DNA of 48,343 bases from an uncultured Hyphomicrobiales bacterium (GCA_903878085.1 CAIRGJ010000044.1:1-48343); one strand, 5' to 3'; positions 25,591 through 34,380 are shown, numbered from the stretch's first letter. Numbers and translations: made by a program. Notes: a model not told the origin generated them from the letters alone.

Positions 25591-26982
25591 ATGCGCTTCA
25601 AGCCCCTTTTTATTGCTGTTTTGGCCACCGTGGCCTTTGCCACGGCCGGCTTCGCCCAGGAACGCCGCGTGCCGAACGCTGGCGAACTGCGTCTGTCCTA
25701 TGCGCCGGTGGTGCAGCGCGTGGCGCCGGCCGTGGTCAACGTCTACGCCGCCAAGACCGTCCGGAATCAGAACCCGCTGTTCGACGACCCGATCTTCCGC
25801 CGCTTTTTCGGCGTGCCGGGCGGCGGCGGTCCCCAGGTGCAGCGCTCGCTCGGCTCCGGCGTCATCGCCGATGCCTCCGGCCTAGTCGTCACCAATGTGC
25901 ACGTCATCGAGGGCGCCGACGACATCAAGGTGTCGCTTGCCGACAAGCGCGAGTTCGAGGCGACCGTCGTGCTCAAGGATCCGCGCACCGACCTGGCGGT
26001 GCTGCGCCTCAAGGATTCCCACGAGAAGTTTCCGTTCCTCGATTTCGCCAATTCTGACGCGCTTGAGGTCGGCGACATCGTGCTCGCCATCGGCAATCCG
26101 TTCGGCGTCGGTCAGACCGTGACCCATGGCATCGTCTCGGCGCTGGCGCGCACGCAAATCGGCATCTCCGACTATCAGTTCTTCATCCAGACCGACGCCG
26201 CGATCAATCCGGGCAATTCCGGCGGCGCGCTGGTCGATCTCACCGGGCGGCTGGTTGGCGTCAACACCGCGATCTTCTCGCGCTCGGGCGGCTCGCAGGG
26301 CGTCGGCTTCGCCATTCCCGCCAATATGGTGCAGGTGGTGCTGACCTCCGCCAGGAGCGGCGGCAGCGCGGTGAAGCGGCCCTGGCTCGGCGCCAAGCTG
26401 CAGGCGGTAACGCCGGAAATCGCCGACAGCATGAATCTCAAGCGTCCAGCCGGCGCGCTGATCGCCAGCGTCGCCGCCAACAGTCCCGCGGCGCAAGCCG
26501 GCCTCAAGGCGGGTGACGTGATCGTGTCGGTCGACGGCCAGCCGGTCGATGACGCCAATGCCTTCGACTACCGCTTCGCCACCAGGCCGCTCGGCGGCAG
26601 CGCCAAGCTCGGCGCGCTGCGCGCCGGCAAGGACATTACCGTAGCGGTCGCGCTGCAGACCGCGCCTGAGACGCCGCGCGATGAGATCACCATCCGCTCG
26701 CGCTCGCCTTTCTCCGGCGCCAAGGTCGCAAACCTGTCGCCGGCGCTGGCCGACGAATTGCAATTGCAGAATCTCGATTCCGGGGTCGTCATCCTCGACG
26801 TCGACAGCGGCTCCTACGCCAGCAATCTCGGCTTCCAGCGCGGCGACATCGTCGACCAGGTCAATGGCGAGCGCATCGCCAAGACCCGCGATCTCGACCG
26901 CGTCAGCAAGATGCCGAACGCCAGTTGGCGCATCGAGTTGATCCGCGGCGGCCAGAAGATTTCCGCGGTGTTCAACGGATGA
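25591..26982 (+). CDS. Periplasmic serine protease, HtrA/DegP family
   Basis: 463 residues with a signal peptide (1-22, ending GFAQ). The trypsin-like domain has the triad His104 (TNVHVIEG), Asp134 (RTDLAVL) and Ser210 (GNSGGAL). Two PDZ domains follow, about residues 260-345 (AAQAGLKAGDVIVSVDGQPV) and 375-460 (ASNLGFQRGDIVDQVNGERI). HtrA proteins degrade or hold misfolded envelope proteins. The activation loop near residue 60-80 includes a Gly-rich GGGGPQ segment. The stop overlaps the rarA start (ATGA). I cannot assign DegP, DegQ or DegS type. Confidence 0.93.
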   Translation: MRFKPLFIAVLATVAFATAGFAQERRVPNAGELRLSYAPVVQRVAPAVVNVYAAKTVRNQNPLFDDPIFRRFFGVPGGGGPQVQRSLGSGVIADASGLVVTNVHVIEGADDIKVSLADKREFEATVVLKDPRTDLAVLRLKDSHEKFPFLDFANSDALEVGDIVLAIGNPFGVGQTVTHGIVSALARTQIGISDYQFFIQTDAAINPGNSGGALVDLTGRLVGVNTAIFSRSGGSQGVGFAIPANMVQVVLTSARSGGSAVKRPWLGAKLQAVTPEIADSMNLKRPAGALIASVAANSPAAQAGLKAGDVIVSVDGQPVDDANAFDYRFATRPLGGSAKLGALRAGKDITVAVALQTAPETPRDEITIRSRSPFSGAKVANLSPALADELQLQNLDSGVVILDVDSGSYASNLGFQRGDIVDQVNGERIAKTRDLDRVSKMPNASWRIELIRGGQKISAVFNG

Positions 26983-28322
26983 CCCCGCGCGCCCAAGCGG
27001 GCCCCAATTTGTTCGCCGCCGCCGGCCTCGACAAAGACGCGCCGCGCCCGCTTGCCGACAGACTGCGTCCGACGAAACTCGACGAGGTGGTGGGGCAGGA
27101 CCATCTGCTCGGCCCCGATGGCGTGCTGACCCGCATGCTGGACACGCGCTCGCTCGGCTCGCTCATATTCTGGGGTCCGCCGGGCACCGGCAAGACCACG
27201 GTGGCGCGGCTTCTGGCCGACGCCACCGAGCTGCATTTCGAGCAGATTTCGGCGGTATTTTCCGGCGTCGCCGATCTGAAGAAGGTGTTCGACGCGGCGC
27301 GGCTGCGGCGCGAAAGCGGCAAGGGCACTTTGTTGTTCGTCGACGAGGTGCACCGCTTCAACCGCGCCCAGCAGGACAGTTTTCTGCCGGTGATGGAAGA
27401 CGGCACCATCGTGCTGGTCGGCGCCACCACGGAAAACCCCTCGTTCGAGCTCAACGCCGCCTTGCTGTCGCGCGCCCGCGTGCTGGTGTTCAAGTCGCTC
27501 GATGCCGGGGCAATCGAGAAACTGCTCAAGCGCGCCGAGCAGATCGAAGGCAAGCCGTTGCCGCTCGACGAGCAGGCCCGCGTCGCTTTCGAGCGCATGG
27601 CCGACGGCGACGGGCGCGCCGCGCTGACGCTGGCCGAGGAAGTCTGGCGCGCCGCGCGCAAGGGCGAGGTGTTCGACAGCGCCAAGCTGCAGGACATCGT
27701 GCAGCGTCGCGCGCCGATCTACGACAAGGCGCAGGATGGCCATTACAATCTCATCTCCGCGCTGCATAAGTCGGTGCGTGGCTCGGACCCCGATGCGGCA
27801 CTGTATTATCTCTGCCGCATGCTCGATGCCGGCGAGCCGCCGCTCTATATCTGCCGGCGCATCGTGCGCATGGCGATCGAGGACGTCGGTCTCGCCGATC
27901 CGCAGGCGCTGGTGATCGCCAATGCCGCCAAGGAGACGTATGACTTTCTTGGCAGCCCCGAAGGCGAACTCGCCATCGCGCAGGCGCTGATCTATGTGGC
28001 GACCGCGCCCAAATCGAACGCCGGTTATGTCGCCTATGGCGCCGCCATGCAGGTCGCCAAGCAGGCCGGCTCGCTGCTGCCGCCCAAGCACATCCTCAAC
28101 GCGCCGACCGCGCTGATGAAGTCGGAAGGCTATGGCCGCGGCTATGCCTACGACCACGATCAGGACGAGGCCTTCTCCGGGCAAAACTATTTCCCCGACG
28201 CGCTGCCGCGCCAGCAATTCTACGACCCGCCGGAACGCGGCTTCGAGCGCGAGATCAAGAAGCGGCTGGAGTATTGGGCCAAGCTTCGCAAGGAGCGCGA
28301 CAAGGAACGTGGCGGGGAATGA
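26979..28322 (+). CDS. rarA: Replication-associated recombination protein A (RarA/MgsA AAA+ ATPase)
   Basis: 447 residues starting at the ATG that overlaps the protease stop; the open frame reaches upstream only as a shadow. Walker A is GPPGTGKTT (near residue 68), Walker B is LLFVDEVHRF, and sensor 1 is GATTENPSFELN. The C-terminal tetramerisation domain contains RGSDPDAALYYLCRMLDAGE, diagnostic of RarA. It acts at stalled replication forks with SSB. It is translationally linked to both its neighbours. Confidence 0.95.
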   Translation: MTPRAQAGPNLFAAAGLDKDAPRPLADRLRPTKLDEVVGQDHLLGPDGVLTRMLDTRSLGSLIFWGPPGTGKTTVARLLADATELHFEQISAVFSGVADLKKVFDAARLRRESGKGTLLFVDEVHRFNRAQQDSFLPVMEDGTIVLVGATTENPSFELNAALLSRARVLVFKSLDAGAIEKLLKRAEQIEGKPLPLDEQARVAFERMADGDGRAALTLAEEVWRAARKGEVFDSAKLQDIVQRRAPIYDKAQDGHYNLISALHKSVRGSDPDAALYYLCRMLDAGEPPLYICRRIVRMAIEDVGLADPQALVIANAAKETYDFLGSPEGELAIAQALIYVATAPKSNAGYVAYGAAMQVAKQAGSLLPPKHILNAPTALMKSEGYGRGYAYDHDQDEAFSGQNYFPDALPRQQFYDPPERGFEREIKKRLEYWAKLRKERDKERGGE

Positions 28323-28675
28323 ATTTTTCGGGGGTTGCAGCGGCGCTCATGGCTCTGGCTTTATTGAATGCGACATCGGGCCACGCTGCGGAGACGGTTA
28401 ACGGCCGCTGGGCGGCCGATCCGGCGGCCTGCTGGGGCGGCGGCAGCACGCCGGCCCAATCGGCTTTCGTGGTCAGCAGCTATGCGGTGCGCTGGCTGGG
28501 CGATACATGCCGGGTCGGACGCATGTATAAGACCGGCGACACCATCCACCTCCAGGCCTTCTGCTGGAGCCCGGATGGCGAACGAACCATTCCGGTCTCG
28601 ATGACCCCGCATGCCGACAGGCTGTCGGTGGTTTGGGACCGCGGCCCGCATGGCGAGTTGCGGCGCTGCGAATGA
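28319..28675 (+). CDS. Small secreted protein of unknown function
   Basis: 118 residues starting at the ATG overlapping the rarA stop (AATGA). A signal peptide of ~24 residues (FSGVAAALMALALLNATSGHAA) is followed by a compact domain with four cysteines (ACWGGG, DTCRVG, AFCWSP, RRCE) and several tryptophans, consistent with two disulfides in the periplasm. Family not recognised. Its coupling to rarA may be only positional. Confidence 0.75.
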   Translation: MNFSGVAAALMALALLNATSGHAAETVNGRWAADPAACWGGGSTPAQSAFVVSSYAVRWLGDTCRVGRMYKTGDTIHLQAFCWSPDGERTIPVSMTPHADRLSVVWDRGPHGELRRCE

Positions 28676-28716
28676 GCACTTTTATGGCCGCTATCGGCCG
28701 ACATGGATGAACTGAC

Positions 28717-30072
28717 ATGAGAATGCGCAAAGGCGGCTTCGGCGGCGGCAAGAAAGCCGCCAGCCCGGGCGGGCGTGGCCAAGGACGTGGTGCTGGCCGC
28801 GACCGTGACGAGCGGATCAAGGAGCGATCCAAGGCTCGGGTTATGGATCGCTCCGGCGGCCGCCCCAAAGAACGCACCGGCGGCCGCGCCAACGAACGCG
28901 CCAAAGAGCGCACCACGCGGCAGTCCGACCTGCGCGCCAAGCCTGCTCCCAAATATGGCACCAAGCGTGACGCGGGCCGGGGCCGGGCGTTCTCGGCGCG
29001 CCCGCCGCGCGAGGAGCCGATCGCGGCGGTGTCGCCGCCGTTGCCGGTGGTCGATCTCAAGCCGGAGAATTTCTCCACCAGCGTGCAGAACGTCACCGTC
29101 ACGCCGGACGAGAACGGCATGCGCGTCGACCGTTTCTTCGAGGGGCGGTTTCCGGGCCTGTCGTTCAGCCACATCCAGCGCATCATCCGCAAAGGGGAAG
29201 TGCGGATCGACGGCAAGCGCACCGAGCCCAAGAGCCGGATTGAAGCCGGGCAGGTGGTGCGCATTCCGCCGCTGCAGCTCGAGCGGCCTGTGCCGCGCGA
29301 CGACGCCCCGCAAGCGATGAAGGATCGCGACTTCATCCGCTCTATCACCTTGTTCGAGGACGACGACGTGATGGTGTTGAACAAGCCGATGGGGCTGGCG
29401 GTGCAGGGCGGCTCCGGCACCACGCAGCATATCGACGGCATGCTCGGCGCCTTGCGCGGCTCGCATCCCGATGCGCAGCGCCCGCGTCTGGTGCATCGCC
29501 TCGACAAGGACACCGCCGGCTGTCTGCTGGTGGCCAAGACGCGCTTTGCCGCCGCCGCCTTGGCCAAGGCATTCCGCACCCGCTCGGCGCGCAAGATTTA
29601 TTGGGCGCTGGTCGCCGGCGTGCCGAAGCCGAAGCAGGGCCGCGTCTCGACTTATCTCGCCAAGCAGGAAGAGGAAGAAGATTCCTACATGCGCATCGCC
29701 AAACATGGCGAGCGCGATGCCGTGCACGCCGTGACTTATTACGCCGTGGTCGAAACCGCGGCGCAGAAGATGTCCTGGATTTCGCTGAAACCCGTCACCG
29801 GCCGCACCCATCAGCTCCGCGCGCATATGGCGCATGTCGGCAATCCGATCATCGGCGACCCGAAATATTTCAACATCGAGAACTGGCCGTTCCCCGGCGG
29901 CATGCAGAACAAGCTGCATCTGTTGGCGCGGCGCATCGTGGTGCCGCACCCGCGCGGCGGCACCATCGACGTGACGGCGCCGCTGCCGCCGCATATGGCG
30001 CAGTCCTGGAACCTGCTCGGCTTCGACACCAAGCGCTACGACCCGATCCTCGACGCGCCCGAGGAGGAGTAG
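28717..30072 (+). CDS. RluC/RluD-family 23S rRNA pseudouridine synthase with Arg/Gly-rich N-terminus
   Basis: 451 residues. The S4 RNA-binding domain lies at about 130-190 (RVDRFFEGRFPGLSFSHIQR), and the catalytic motif HRLDKDTAGCLLVAK contains the nucleophilic Asp. GRTHQLRAHMAHVGNPIIGD completes the RluA/RluC fold. The first ~105 residues are a low-complexity Arg/Gly/Lys region (GGKKAASPGGRGQGRGAGRD, RERTGG-like repeats) not part of the family core (~320 residues). It would add a strongly basic disordered RNA-binding arm. RluC-type modification of 23S rRNA is the likely role; the exact site is not deducible. Confidence 0.92.
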   Translation: MRMRKGGFGGGKKAASPGGRGQGRGAGRDRDERIKERSKARVMDRSGGRPKERTGGRANERAKERTTRQSDLRAKPAPKYGTKRDAGRGRAFSARPPREEPIAAVSPPLPVVDLKPENFSTSVQNVTVTPDENGMRVDRFFEGRFPGLSFSHIQRIIRKGEVRIDGKRTEPKSRIEAGQVVRIPPLQLERPVPRDDAPQAMKDRDFIRSITLFEDDDVMVLNKPMGLAVQGGSGTTQHIDGMLGALRGSHPDAQRPRLVHRLDKDTAGCLLVAKTRFAAAALAKAFRTRSARKIYWALVAGVPKPKQGRVSTYLAKQEEEEDSYMRIAKHGERDAVHAVTYYAVVETAAQKMSWISLKPVTGRTHQLRAHMAHVGNPIIGDPKYFNIENWPFPGGMQNKLHLLARRIVVPHPRGGTIDVTAPLPPHMAQSWNLLGFDTKRYDPILDAPEEE

Positions 30073-30104
30073 CGGCGCCGCCTTCGGGCTCTTATGTGGT
30101 GAGA

Positions 30105-30506
30105 ATGGCGCGCCGTTTGCTCATAGCCGTGCTGGCGCTGGCCGCGATTGTGCCGGTCATGTCGGCGCACGCCCAATCCGGCGACGACCACTATACCATC
30201 ATGCGGCCGGAACCGCCGGAACCGTGGTTGCCGCCGAAATACAAATCGCCGCGCGGCACCCGCCAACACATTGTCGCACCGCAGCCTCTGGAAGTGCCAC
30301 CGCCGTCGCAACCGGCGGTGCCGCCGCCGCTCTACGTGCCGCAGACCGGCCAGTTGCTGCCGAATTTGCCGGGCGTGTCAGGAGCAGGCCCGGGCGGGCG
30401 TGAAACCTCGCAGGATCGCGCCCTGCGCTGTGCCAACCAGGCCGGTGTCTATGGCCAGGCTACCGGCGATCGCAACACCTACGTTGGCTCCTGCATCAAT
30501 CAGTAG
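30105..30506 (+). CDS. Secreted proline-rich protein of unknown function
   Basis: 133 residues with a clear signal peptide (MARRLLIAVLALAAIVPVMS-AHAQ). A Pro-rich middle (PLEVPPPSQPAVPPPLYVPQ) follows, then a short conserved-looking end with two cysteines (LRCANQAGVYG ... TYVGSCINQ) that may form a disulfide. The start is an ATG at 30105 with GTGGTGAG upstream. No family recognised; it looks like a small periplasmic protein of the Rhizobiales. Confidence 0.75.
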   Translation: MARRLLIAVLALAAIVPVMSAHAQSGDDHYTIMRPEPPEPWLPPKYKSPRGTRQHIVAPQPLEVPPPSQPAVPPPLYVPQTGQLLPNLPGVSGAGPGGRETSQDRALRCANQAGVYGQATGDRNTYVGSCINQ

Positions 30507-30542
30507 CGCAGGCAGGGCTCGCCGGCCCCGTCACTTTGCCCC

Positions 30543-30572
30543 TTGACAGGCAACCAAAAGGTTGCATATAGA
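30543..30572 (+). promoter_or_regulatory. Promoter with internal operator for the ArsR operon
   Basis: TTGACA (30543-30548) is followed by a -10-like TATAGA (30567-30572, spacer 18) or CATATA (30565-30570, spacer 16). The spacer contains the perfect inverted repeat GCAACC-AAAA-GGTTGC (30550-30565). A repressor bound there would block RNA polymerase. The predicted transcription start falls at or a few bases after the first ATG, so the message is probably leaderless. Confidence 0.75.
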
Positions 30573-30576
30573 GTCT

Positions 30577-30912
30577 ATGAGCGATATAGCTATGGATGCG
30601 GTGTTCAAAGCGCTGGCCGACGCGAGCCGCAGGGATCTGCTGGACCGCCTGCGGGCCGACAACGGCCAGACCTTGAGTCAGCTTTGCGAACGTCTTGCGA
30701 TGACCCGCCAGGCCGTCAGCAAGCACCTCGGCATCCTGGAAGAGGCGAACCTGGTCGCGACGGTGAAGCGGGGCAGGGAAAAGTTGCACTACCTCAATCC
30801 GGTGCCGATTCACGAGATCGGCGAACGCTGGATCGGGAAATTTGAACGAGGGCGTCTTCAGGCCCTCAGCGACATGAAAAAGGCACTCGAACAGGAGAAG
30901 CGTGATGAGTAA
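30577..30912 (+). CDS. ArsR-family winged-helix repressor
   Basis: 111 residues from ATG 30577; ATG 30592 (MDAVFKALADASRRDLLDRL) is an alternative and fits the usual family start. The helix-turn-helix is LSQLCERLAMTRQAVSKHLG, followed by the wing VATVKRGREKLHYLN. There are no cysteine clusters, so metal sensing is unlikely. It belongs to the subgroup paired with SRPBCC (AHSA1) proteins, whose ligands are mostly unknown. It overlaps the next gene and presumably represses its own operon through the GGTTGC palindrome upstream. Confidence 0.92.
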   Translation: MSDIAMDAVFKALADASRRDLLDRLRADNGQTLSQLCERLAMTRQAVSKHLGILEEANLVATVKRGREKLHYLNPVPIHEIGERWIGKFERGRLQALSDMKKALEQEKRDE

Positions 30913-31348
30913 GCCGACATTCGTTTACGTCACTTATATTCGTTCAACCGCCGACAAAGTGTGGGCCGCTCTGACAGAGCCGGAATTCACCGCGAAGACC
31001 TGGTTCGGCGCACGCCATGAAACGGAATGGAAGCCCGGCGCCGCATGGCGTCTGATATTGCAGGATGGCCGCGTCGCCGACGCCGGAGAGATCGTCGAGA
31101 TCGACAAGCCGCGCCGTCTCGTTCTCAAGTGGCGCAACGAAAAGCCCGAGCTGAAGGAGGAGGGCTGGTCGCGTTGCACCATCGAGATAGAGTCCGCAGC
31201 GGACAACGCGGTGAAGCTCACCGTCACGCACGAAGCGAACGGGCCGAAGCTCATCGAAGCCGTGTCCGGCAGCTGGCCGCGCATTCTGTCAAACATCAAA
31301 TCGCTGCTGGAAACCGGCGAACTGGTCCTGGAGAACAAGATCCAATGA
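30905..31348 (+). CDS. SRPBCC (AHSA1-like) protein, copy 1
   Basis: 147 residues with the START/AHSA1 fold: MSKPTFVYVTYIRSTADKVW at the N-terminus, a middle sheet (WKPGAAWRLILQDG), and the terminal helix WPRILSNIKSLLETGE. The fold forms a hydrophobic pocket for a small ligand. It overlaps the ArsR gene by 8 bases (GTG at 30902 is an alternative start). It is a diverged tandem duplicate of the next gene, sharing FVYVTYI at the start and SLLETG/SFLETG at the end. Confidence 0.88.
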   Translation: MSKPTFVYVTYIRSTADKVWAALTEPEFTAKTWFGARHETEWKPGAAWRLILQDGRVADAGEIVEIDKPRRLVLKWRNEKPELKEEGWSRCTIEIESAADNAVKLTVTHEANGPKLIEAVSGSWPRILSNIKSLLETGELVLENKIQ

Positions 31349-31821
31349 GTAAACCGAAATTCGTTTACGTCACCTACATCGCAGCCGCCCCGGAGAAGGT
31401 GTGGCAGGCCCTCACCAAGCCCGACATGACCGAACAATATTGGTTCGGTTATCGCGTCGCGGCCGACGGCAAGGCCGGCGACCGTATGACGGCATTCAGC
31501 CCGGCCGGCAAGCAAGCGCATGATGATCCGATCCTGGAGAGCGATCCGCCGCGCAAGCTCGTCTACGCCTGGCAACCGCTCCACAAGGACATGGCCGGCG
31601 AGCGGCCGTCGCGTGTGACCTTCGAGCTTGAACCGTTCAAGGATCAGACGAGGCTCACCGTCGTGCACGACGAATTCGACGAGGGCAGCAAGATATTCGG
31701 CATGATCAGCAAGGGCTGGCCGGCCGTGCTGTCGAGCCTGAAGAGCTTCCTCGAGACAGGGCGGGGCCTGCAGCCGTCCTGGGACGAGGACGCGGCCAAA
31801 CGCGCCGCCGCTGAGGCCTAG
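31345..31821 (+). CDS. SRPBCC (AHSA1-like) protein, copy 2
   Basis: 158 residues, starting at an ATG overlapping the stop of copy 1 (ATGA). MSKPKFVYVTYIAAAPEKVW and WPAVLSSLKSFLETGRGLQP mark it as a paralogue of the preceding gene. The three genes form one tightly packed operon. Two pocket proteins under one ArsR regulator suggest binding or transformation of related compounds, but no ligand can be named. Confidence 0.88.
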   Translation: MSKPKFVYVTYIAAAPEKVWQALTKPDMTEQYWFGYRVAADGKAGDRMTAFSPAGKQAHDDPILESDPPRKLVYAWQPLHKDMAGERPSRVTFELEPFKDQTRLTVVHDEFDEGSKIFGMISKGWPAVLSSLKSFLETGRGLQPSWDEDAAKRAAAEA

Positions 31822-32031
31822 CGATGATCGGCACCGCCAGGTTCAAACCGAATATGGCCGCTCGCGAGCAAAAGGGCGCCACCAAAGGCGATGCGGGAGG
31901 CGCAAAAGACCCTTAAGCACAAGTTTTCCTCCGAAAAGGGACGTTTCGGCGGCATTACGGCAAACGGCGTTTGCTAGGAGTTTGTCAACACGGCTAAGGC
32001 TATACTCCGGTACTTCCTCAACAGGCCGCTG

Positions 32032-33219
32032 ATGGACTCGCGAACAACCGCCATTGCCGTACCCGTATTCGTCGCGCGTCCGGATTTGACGCCGGTCACG
32101 GTGACCCGCTGGACCGCGCGTCTCGCCGATCCGCAATCCGAGCGCGATTTTCGGGTCGAGCGTTTCGCCGGCGACCGCTGGCGTGCCACGCTGTTGCTGG
32201 TGCTGGCGGGGCTCGCCGGCAGCCTCAATTTTCTGCTCGAGCTTCATGCCTATTCCAGCGGCGCCAATAGCGTTGCCGTGCTGATACCGCCGAGCATCTC
32301 GATCTGTTTTCCGATCGCCGGATTATTGATCGTGCAGCGCCTACGCTCGCCGGTCGTGCTCGAAGTAGCGATGGTCGTGGCGGTGATATTCGGCACGTTC
32401 ACGCGGTTGAGCGTGCTCACGCTGCATCCCGATTTGAGTTACTTGTGGCCGACGATGATGATCGGCATCGTGTTCGTGGTTTATCTCTATCTGCCGCTTC
32501 GATTCACCAGCGCGGTGGCGCTGGCCTTCGCCGTGTCGTTCGTCGCGCCGATTTGGTGGCTGCTGGTGCAGGGCGCGTCGCTGCCGCAGGATCAGTTCTA
32601 TCGCGGTCTGATCTGGCTCCTGTTCGCCAATGCACTGGGGTTCACCGCCGCCAACTCGTTGCAGCGCAGCCAGCGCGCACAATATGCCCAGAGCCTGGTG
32701 CTGAAAGAATTGTTGTCTACCGACTCGATGACCGGCATCGGCAACCGCCGCCGCTTCGACGATACATTGGATCGCGAATGGCGCCGCTGCAGCCGCTCAG
32801 GGTTACCGCTGTCGCTGTTGATGATCGATGTCGATCATTTCAAGGCCTACAACGATCACTGCGGCCATCAGCAGGGTGACGACTGCCTGCGGCTGGTGGC
32901 AAATCTGCTGGTCGAGAATGTCGGCCGGCCGGGCGATCTGGTGGCGCGCTACGGCGGCGAGGAATTCGTCTGCCTGTTGCCGGAAATCGACGAGGCCGGC
33001 GCCCGCGCGGTGGCGGCGAAACTGGCGTCGGTGATTGCCAAGGCGGATATTCTGCACCCGGCGCTGGCGCCGGCCGCGCGCCTGACCATGAGCATCGGCG
33101 TTGCCACCGCAACTGAGCTCCCGGAACGCCACCCGGCGGCGCTGGTCGCGCTCGCCGACAAGCTGATGTATGACGCCAAGCGCGCAGGCCGCGATCAGAT
33201 GGCGGTCGGCCTGCTCTAG
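32032..33219 (+). CDS. Membrane diguanylate cyclase (GGDEF)
   Basis: 395 residues. Six hydrophobic segments between ~52 and 207 form a membrane sensor of no recognised family; the GGDEF domain spans ~225-395. The active site is GGEEF (308-312). The product-inhibition I-site R299-P-G-D302 lies exactly five residues upstream, so the enzyme should make c-di-GMP from GTP and be feedback inhibited. DSMTGIGNRRRFD and IDVDHFKAYND are intact. A single gene, its stop lies 3 bases from the converging korB stop. No EAL domain. Confidence 0.93.
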   Translation: MDSRTTAIAVPVFVARPDLTPVTVTRWTARLADPQSERDFRVERFAGDRWRATLLLVLAGLAGSLNFLLELHAYSSGANSVAVLIPPSISICFPIAGLLIVQRLRSPVVLEVAMVVAVIFGTFTRLSVLTLHPDLSYLWPTMMIGIVFVVYLYLPLRFTSAVALAFAVSFVAPIWWLLVQGASLPQDQFYRGLIWLLFANALGFTAANSLQRSQRAQYAQSLVLKELLSTDSMTGIGNRRRFDDTLDREWRRCSRSGLPLSLLMIDVDHFKAYNDHCGHQQGDDCLRLVANLLVENVGRPGDLVARYGGEEFVCLLPEIDEAGARAVAAKLASVIAKADILHPALAPAARLTMSIGVATATELPERHPAALVALADKLMYDAKRAGRDQMAVGLL

Positions 33220-33222
33220 GTC

Positions 33223-34278
33223 CTAGCGCAGACTGGCGTTGACCTTGTCGAGCGTGGCCTGGCCGGGGCACAGGTCCTTGGCGTCCAGCACATTGAGCGG
33301 GACGTCGACGGTGTGCAGATGCGCGTGCAGGTCGCTCGGCGTTTTATCCATATACAGCAGACCGGTGACGATCTGACCCTTGGCGGCGTGCTGCTGCAGG
33401 AAGCCCTGCGCCGCGGTGCGGTCGTGCACGTCGTAATCGGCTTGCAGCTTGCGCAGCGCCAGTCTGGAGCCGTCGTGCTGCTCGACGATCTCGACCGTGC
33501 CCGGCTCGTACTGCACTTCGATCGGCATCCGGCTGGAGATGAAATCGAGCCGGTTCACCGATTCATTATGCTCGCGCACGAAGTCGAAGCTCTTGGTCGA
33601 GCCGGCGTGGTTGTTGAACGCCACGCAGGGGCTGATGATGTCGATGAAGGCCGCGCCCTCATGCGCAATCGCCGCCCGGATGATCGGCACCAGCTGCTGC
33701 TTGTCGCCGGAGAAGGAGCGGGCGACGAAACTGGCGCCGAGCTGCAACGCCATCGCCGCCAGATCGATCGAATTGTCGGTGTTGGTGACGCCGCGCTTGG
33801 ACTTCGAGCCGCGGTCGGCGGTGGCGGAGAACTGGCCTTTGGTCAGGCCGTAAACGCCGTTGTTCTCGACGATATAGGTCATGTTGACGCCGCGGCGCAG
33901 CGCGTGCGCGAACTGGCCGAAGCCGATCGAGGCCGAGTCGCCGTCGCCGGAAACGCCGAGATAGATCAGGTCGCGATTGGCCAGGTTGGCGCCGGTTAGC
34001 ACCGACGGCATGCGGCCATGCACCGAATTGAAGCCGTGCGAATTGCCGAGGAAGTAGGTCGGCGTCTTCGACGAGCAGCCGATGCCGGAAATTTTCGCCA
34101 CGCGGTGCGGCTCGATCGACAGCTCGAAGCAGGCCTGGATGATCGAGGCGGTGATCGAATCGTGGCCACAGCCGGCGCACAGCGTCGAGACCGAGCCCTC
34201 GTAGTCGCGGTGGGTATAGCCGAGCTCGTTCTTCGGCAGGTCCGGATGCTGGAATTTCGGCTTGGCGAGATAGGTCAT
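33223..34278 (-). CDS. 2-oxoacid:ferredoxin oxidoreductase, beta subunit (KorB-like)
   Basis: 351 residues. The thiamine diphosphate motif is GDGDSASIG (111-119) to NN (139-140). The [4Fe-4S] ligands of this family are all present: Cys34 and Cys37 (CAGCGHD), Cys68 (GIGCSSK) and Cys218 (SPCVAFNN). With the alpha subunit it oxidatively decarboxylates a 2-oxoacid, probably 2-oxoglutarate, to the CoA thioester while reducing ferredoxin; the reverse carboxylation is possible with low-potential ferredoxin. Last gene of the minus-strand operon, 121 bases after korA, with a palindromic repeat in that gap. Confidence 0.9.
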   Translation of the reverse strand: MTYLAKPKFQHPDLPKNELGYTHRDYEGSVSTLCAGCGHDSITASIIQACFELSIEPHRVAKISGIGCSSKTPTYFLGNSHGFNSVHGRMPSVLTGANLANRDLIYLGVSGDGDSASIGFGQFAHALRRGVNMTYIVENNGVYGLTKGQFSATADRGSKSKRGVTNTDNSIDLAAMALQLGASFVARSFSGDKQQLVPIIRAAIAHEGAAFIDIISPCVAFNNHAGSTKSFDFVREHNESVNRLDFISSRMPIEVQYEPGTVEIVEQHDGSRLALRKLQADYDVHDRTAAQGFLQQHAAKGQIVTGLLYMDKTPSDLHAHLHTVDVPLNVLDAKDLCPGQATLDKVNASLR

Positions 34279-34293
34279 GGGTTAGTCCTGACT

Positions 34294-34380
34294 GTCATGG
34301 CCGGGCTTGTCCCGGCCATCCCGATAAGGGAAGCACGGTGCCCACCTAGGCGGGATGCGCGGGTCAAGCCCACGCATGAC
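34294..34380. repeat. Palindromic intergenic repeat between korA and korB
   Basis: First hairpin: ATGGCCGGG / CCCGGCCAT with loop CTTGT (34297-34319). Second hairpin: ATGCGCGGG / CCCACGCAT with loop TCAAG and one mismatch (34355-34377). The same plan and nearly the same arms occur at 43676-43767. Being transcribed within the kor operon, it may affect relative mRNA stability of the two subunits. Confidence 0.85.

Noticed and set aside
31982-32006. TTGTCA ... TATACT before the GGDEF gene as a promoter
   Set aside because: The spacer is only 13 bases, too short for sigma-70.
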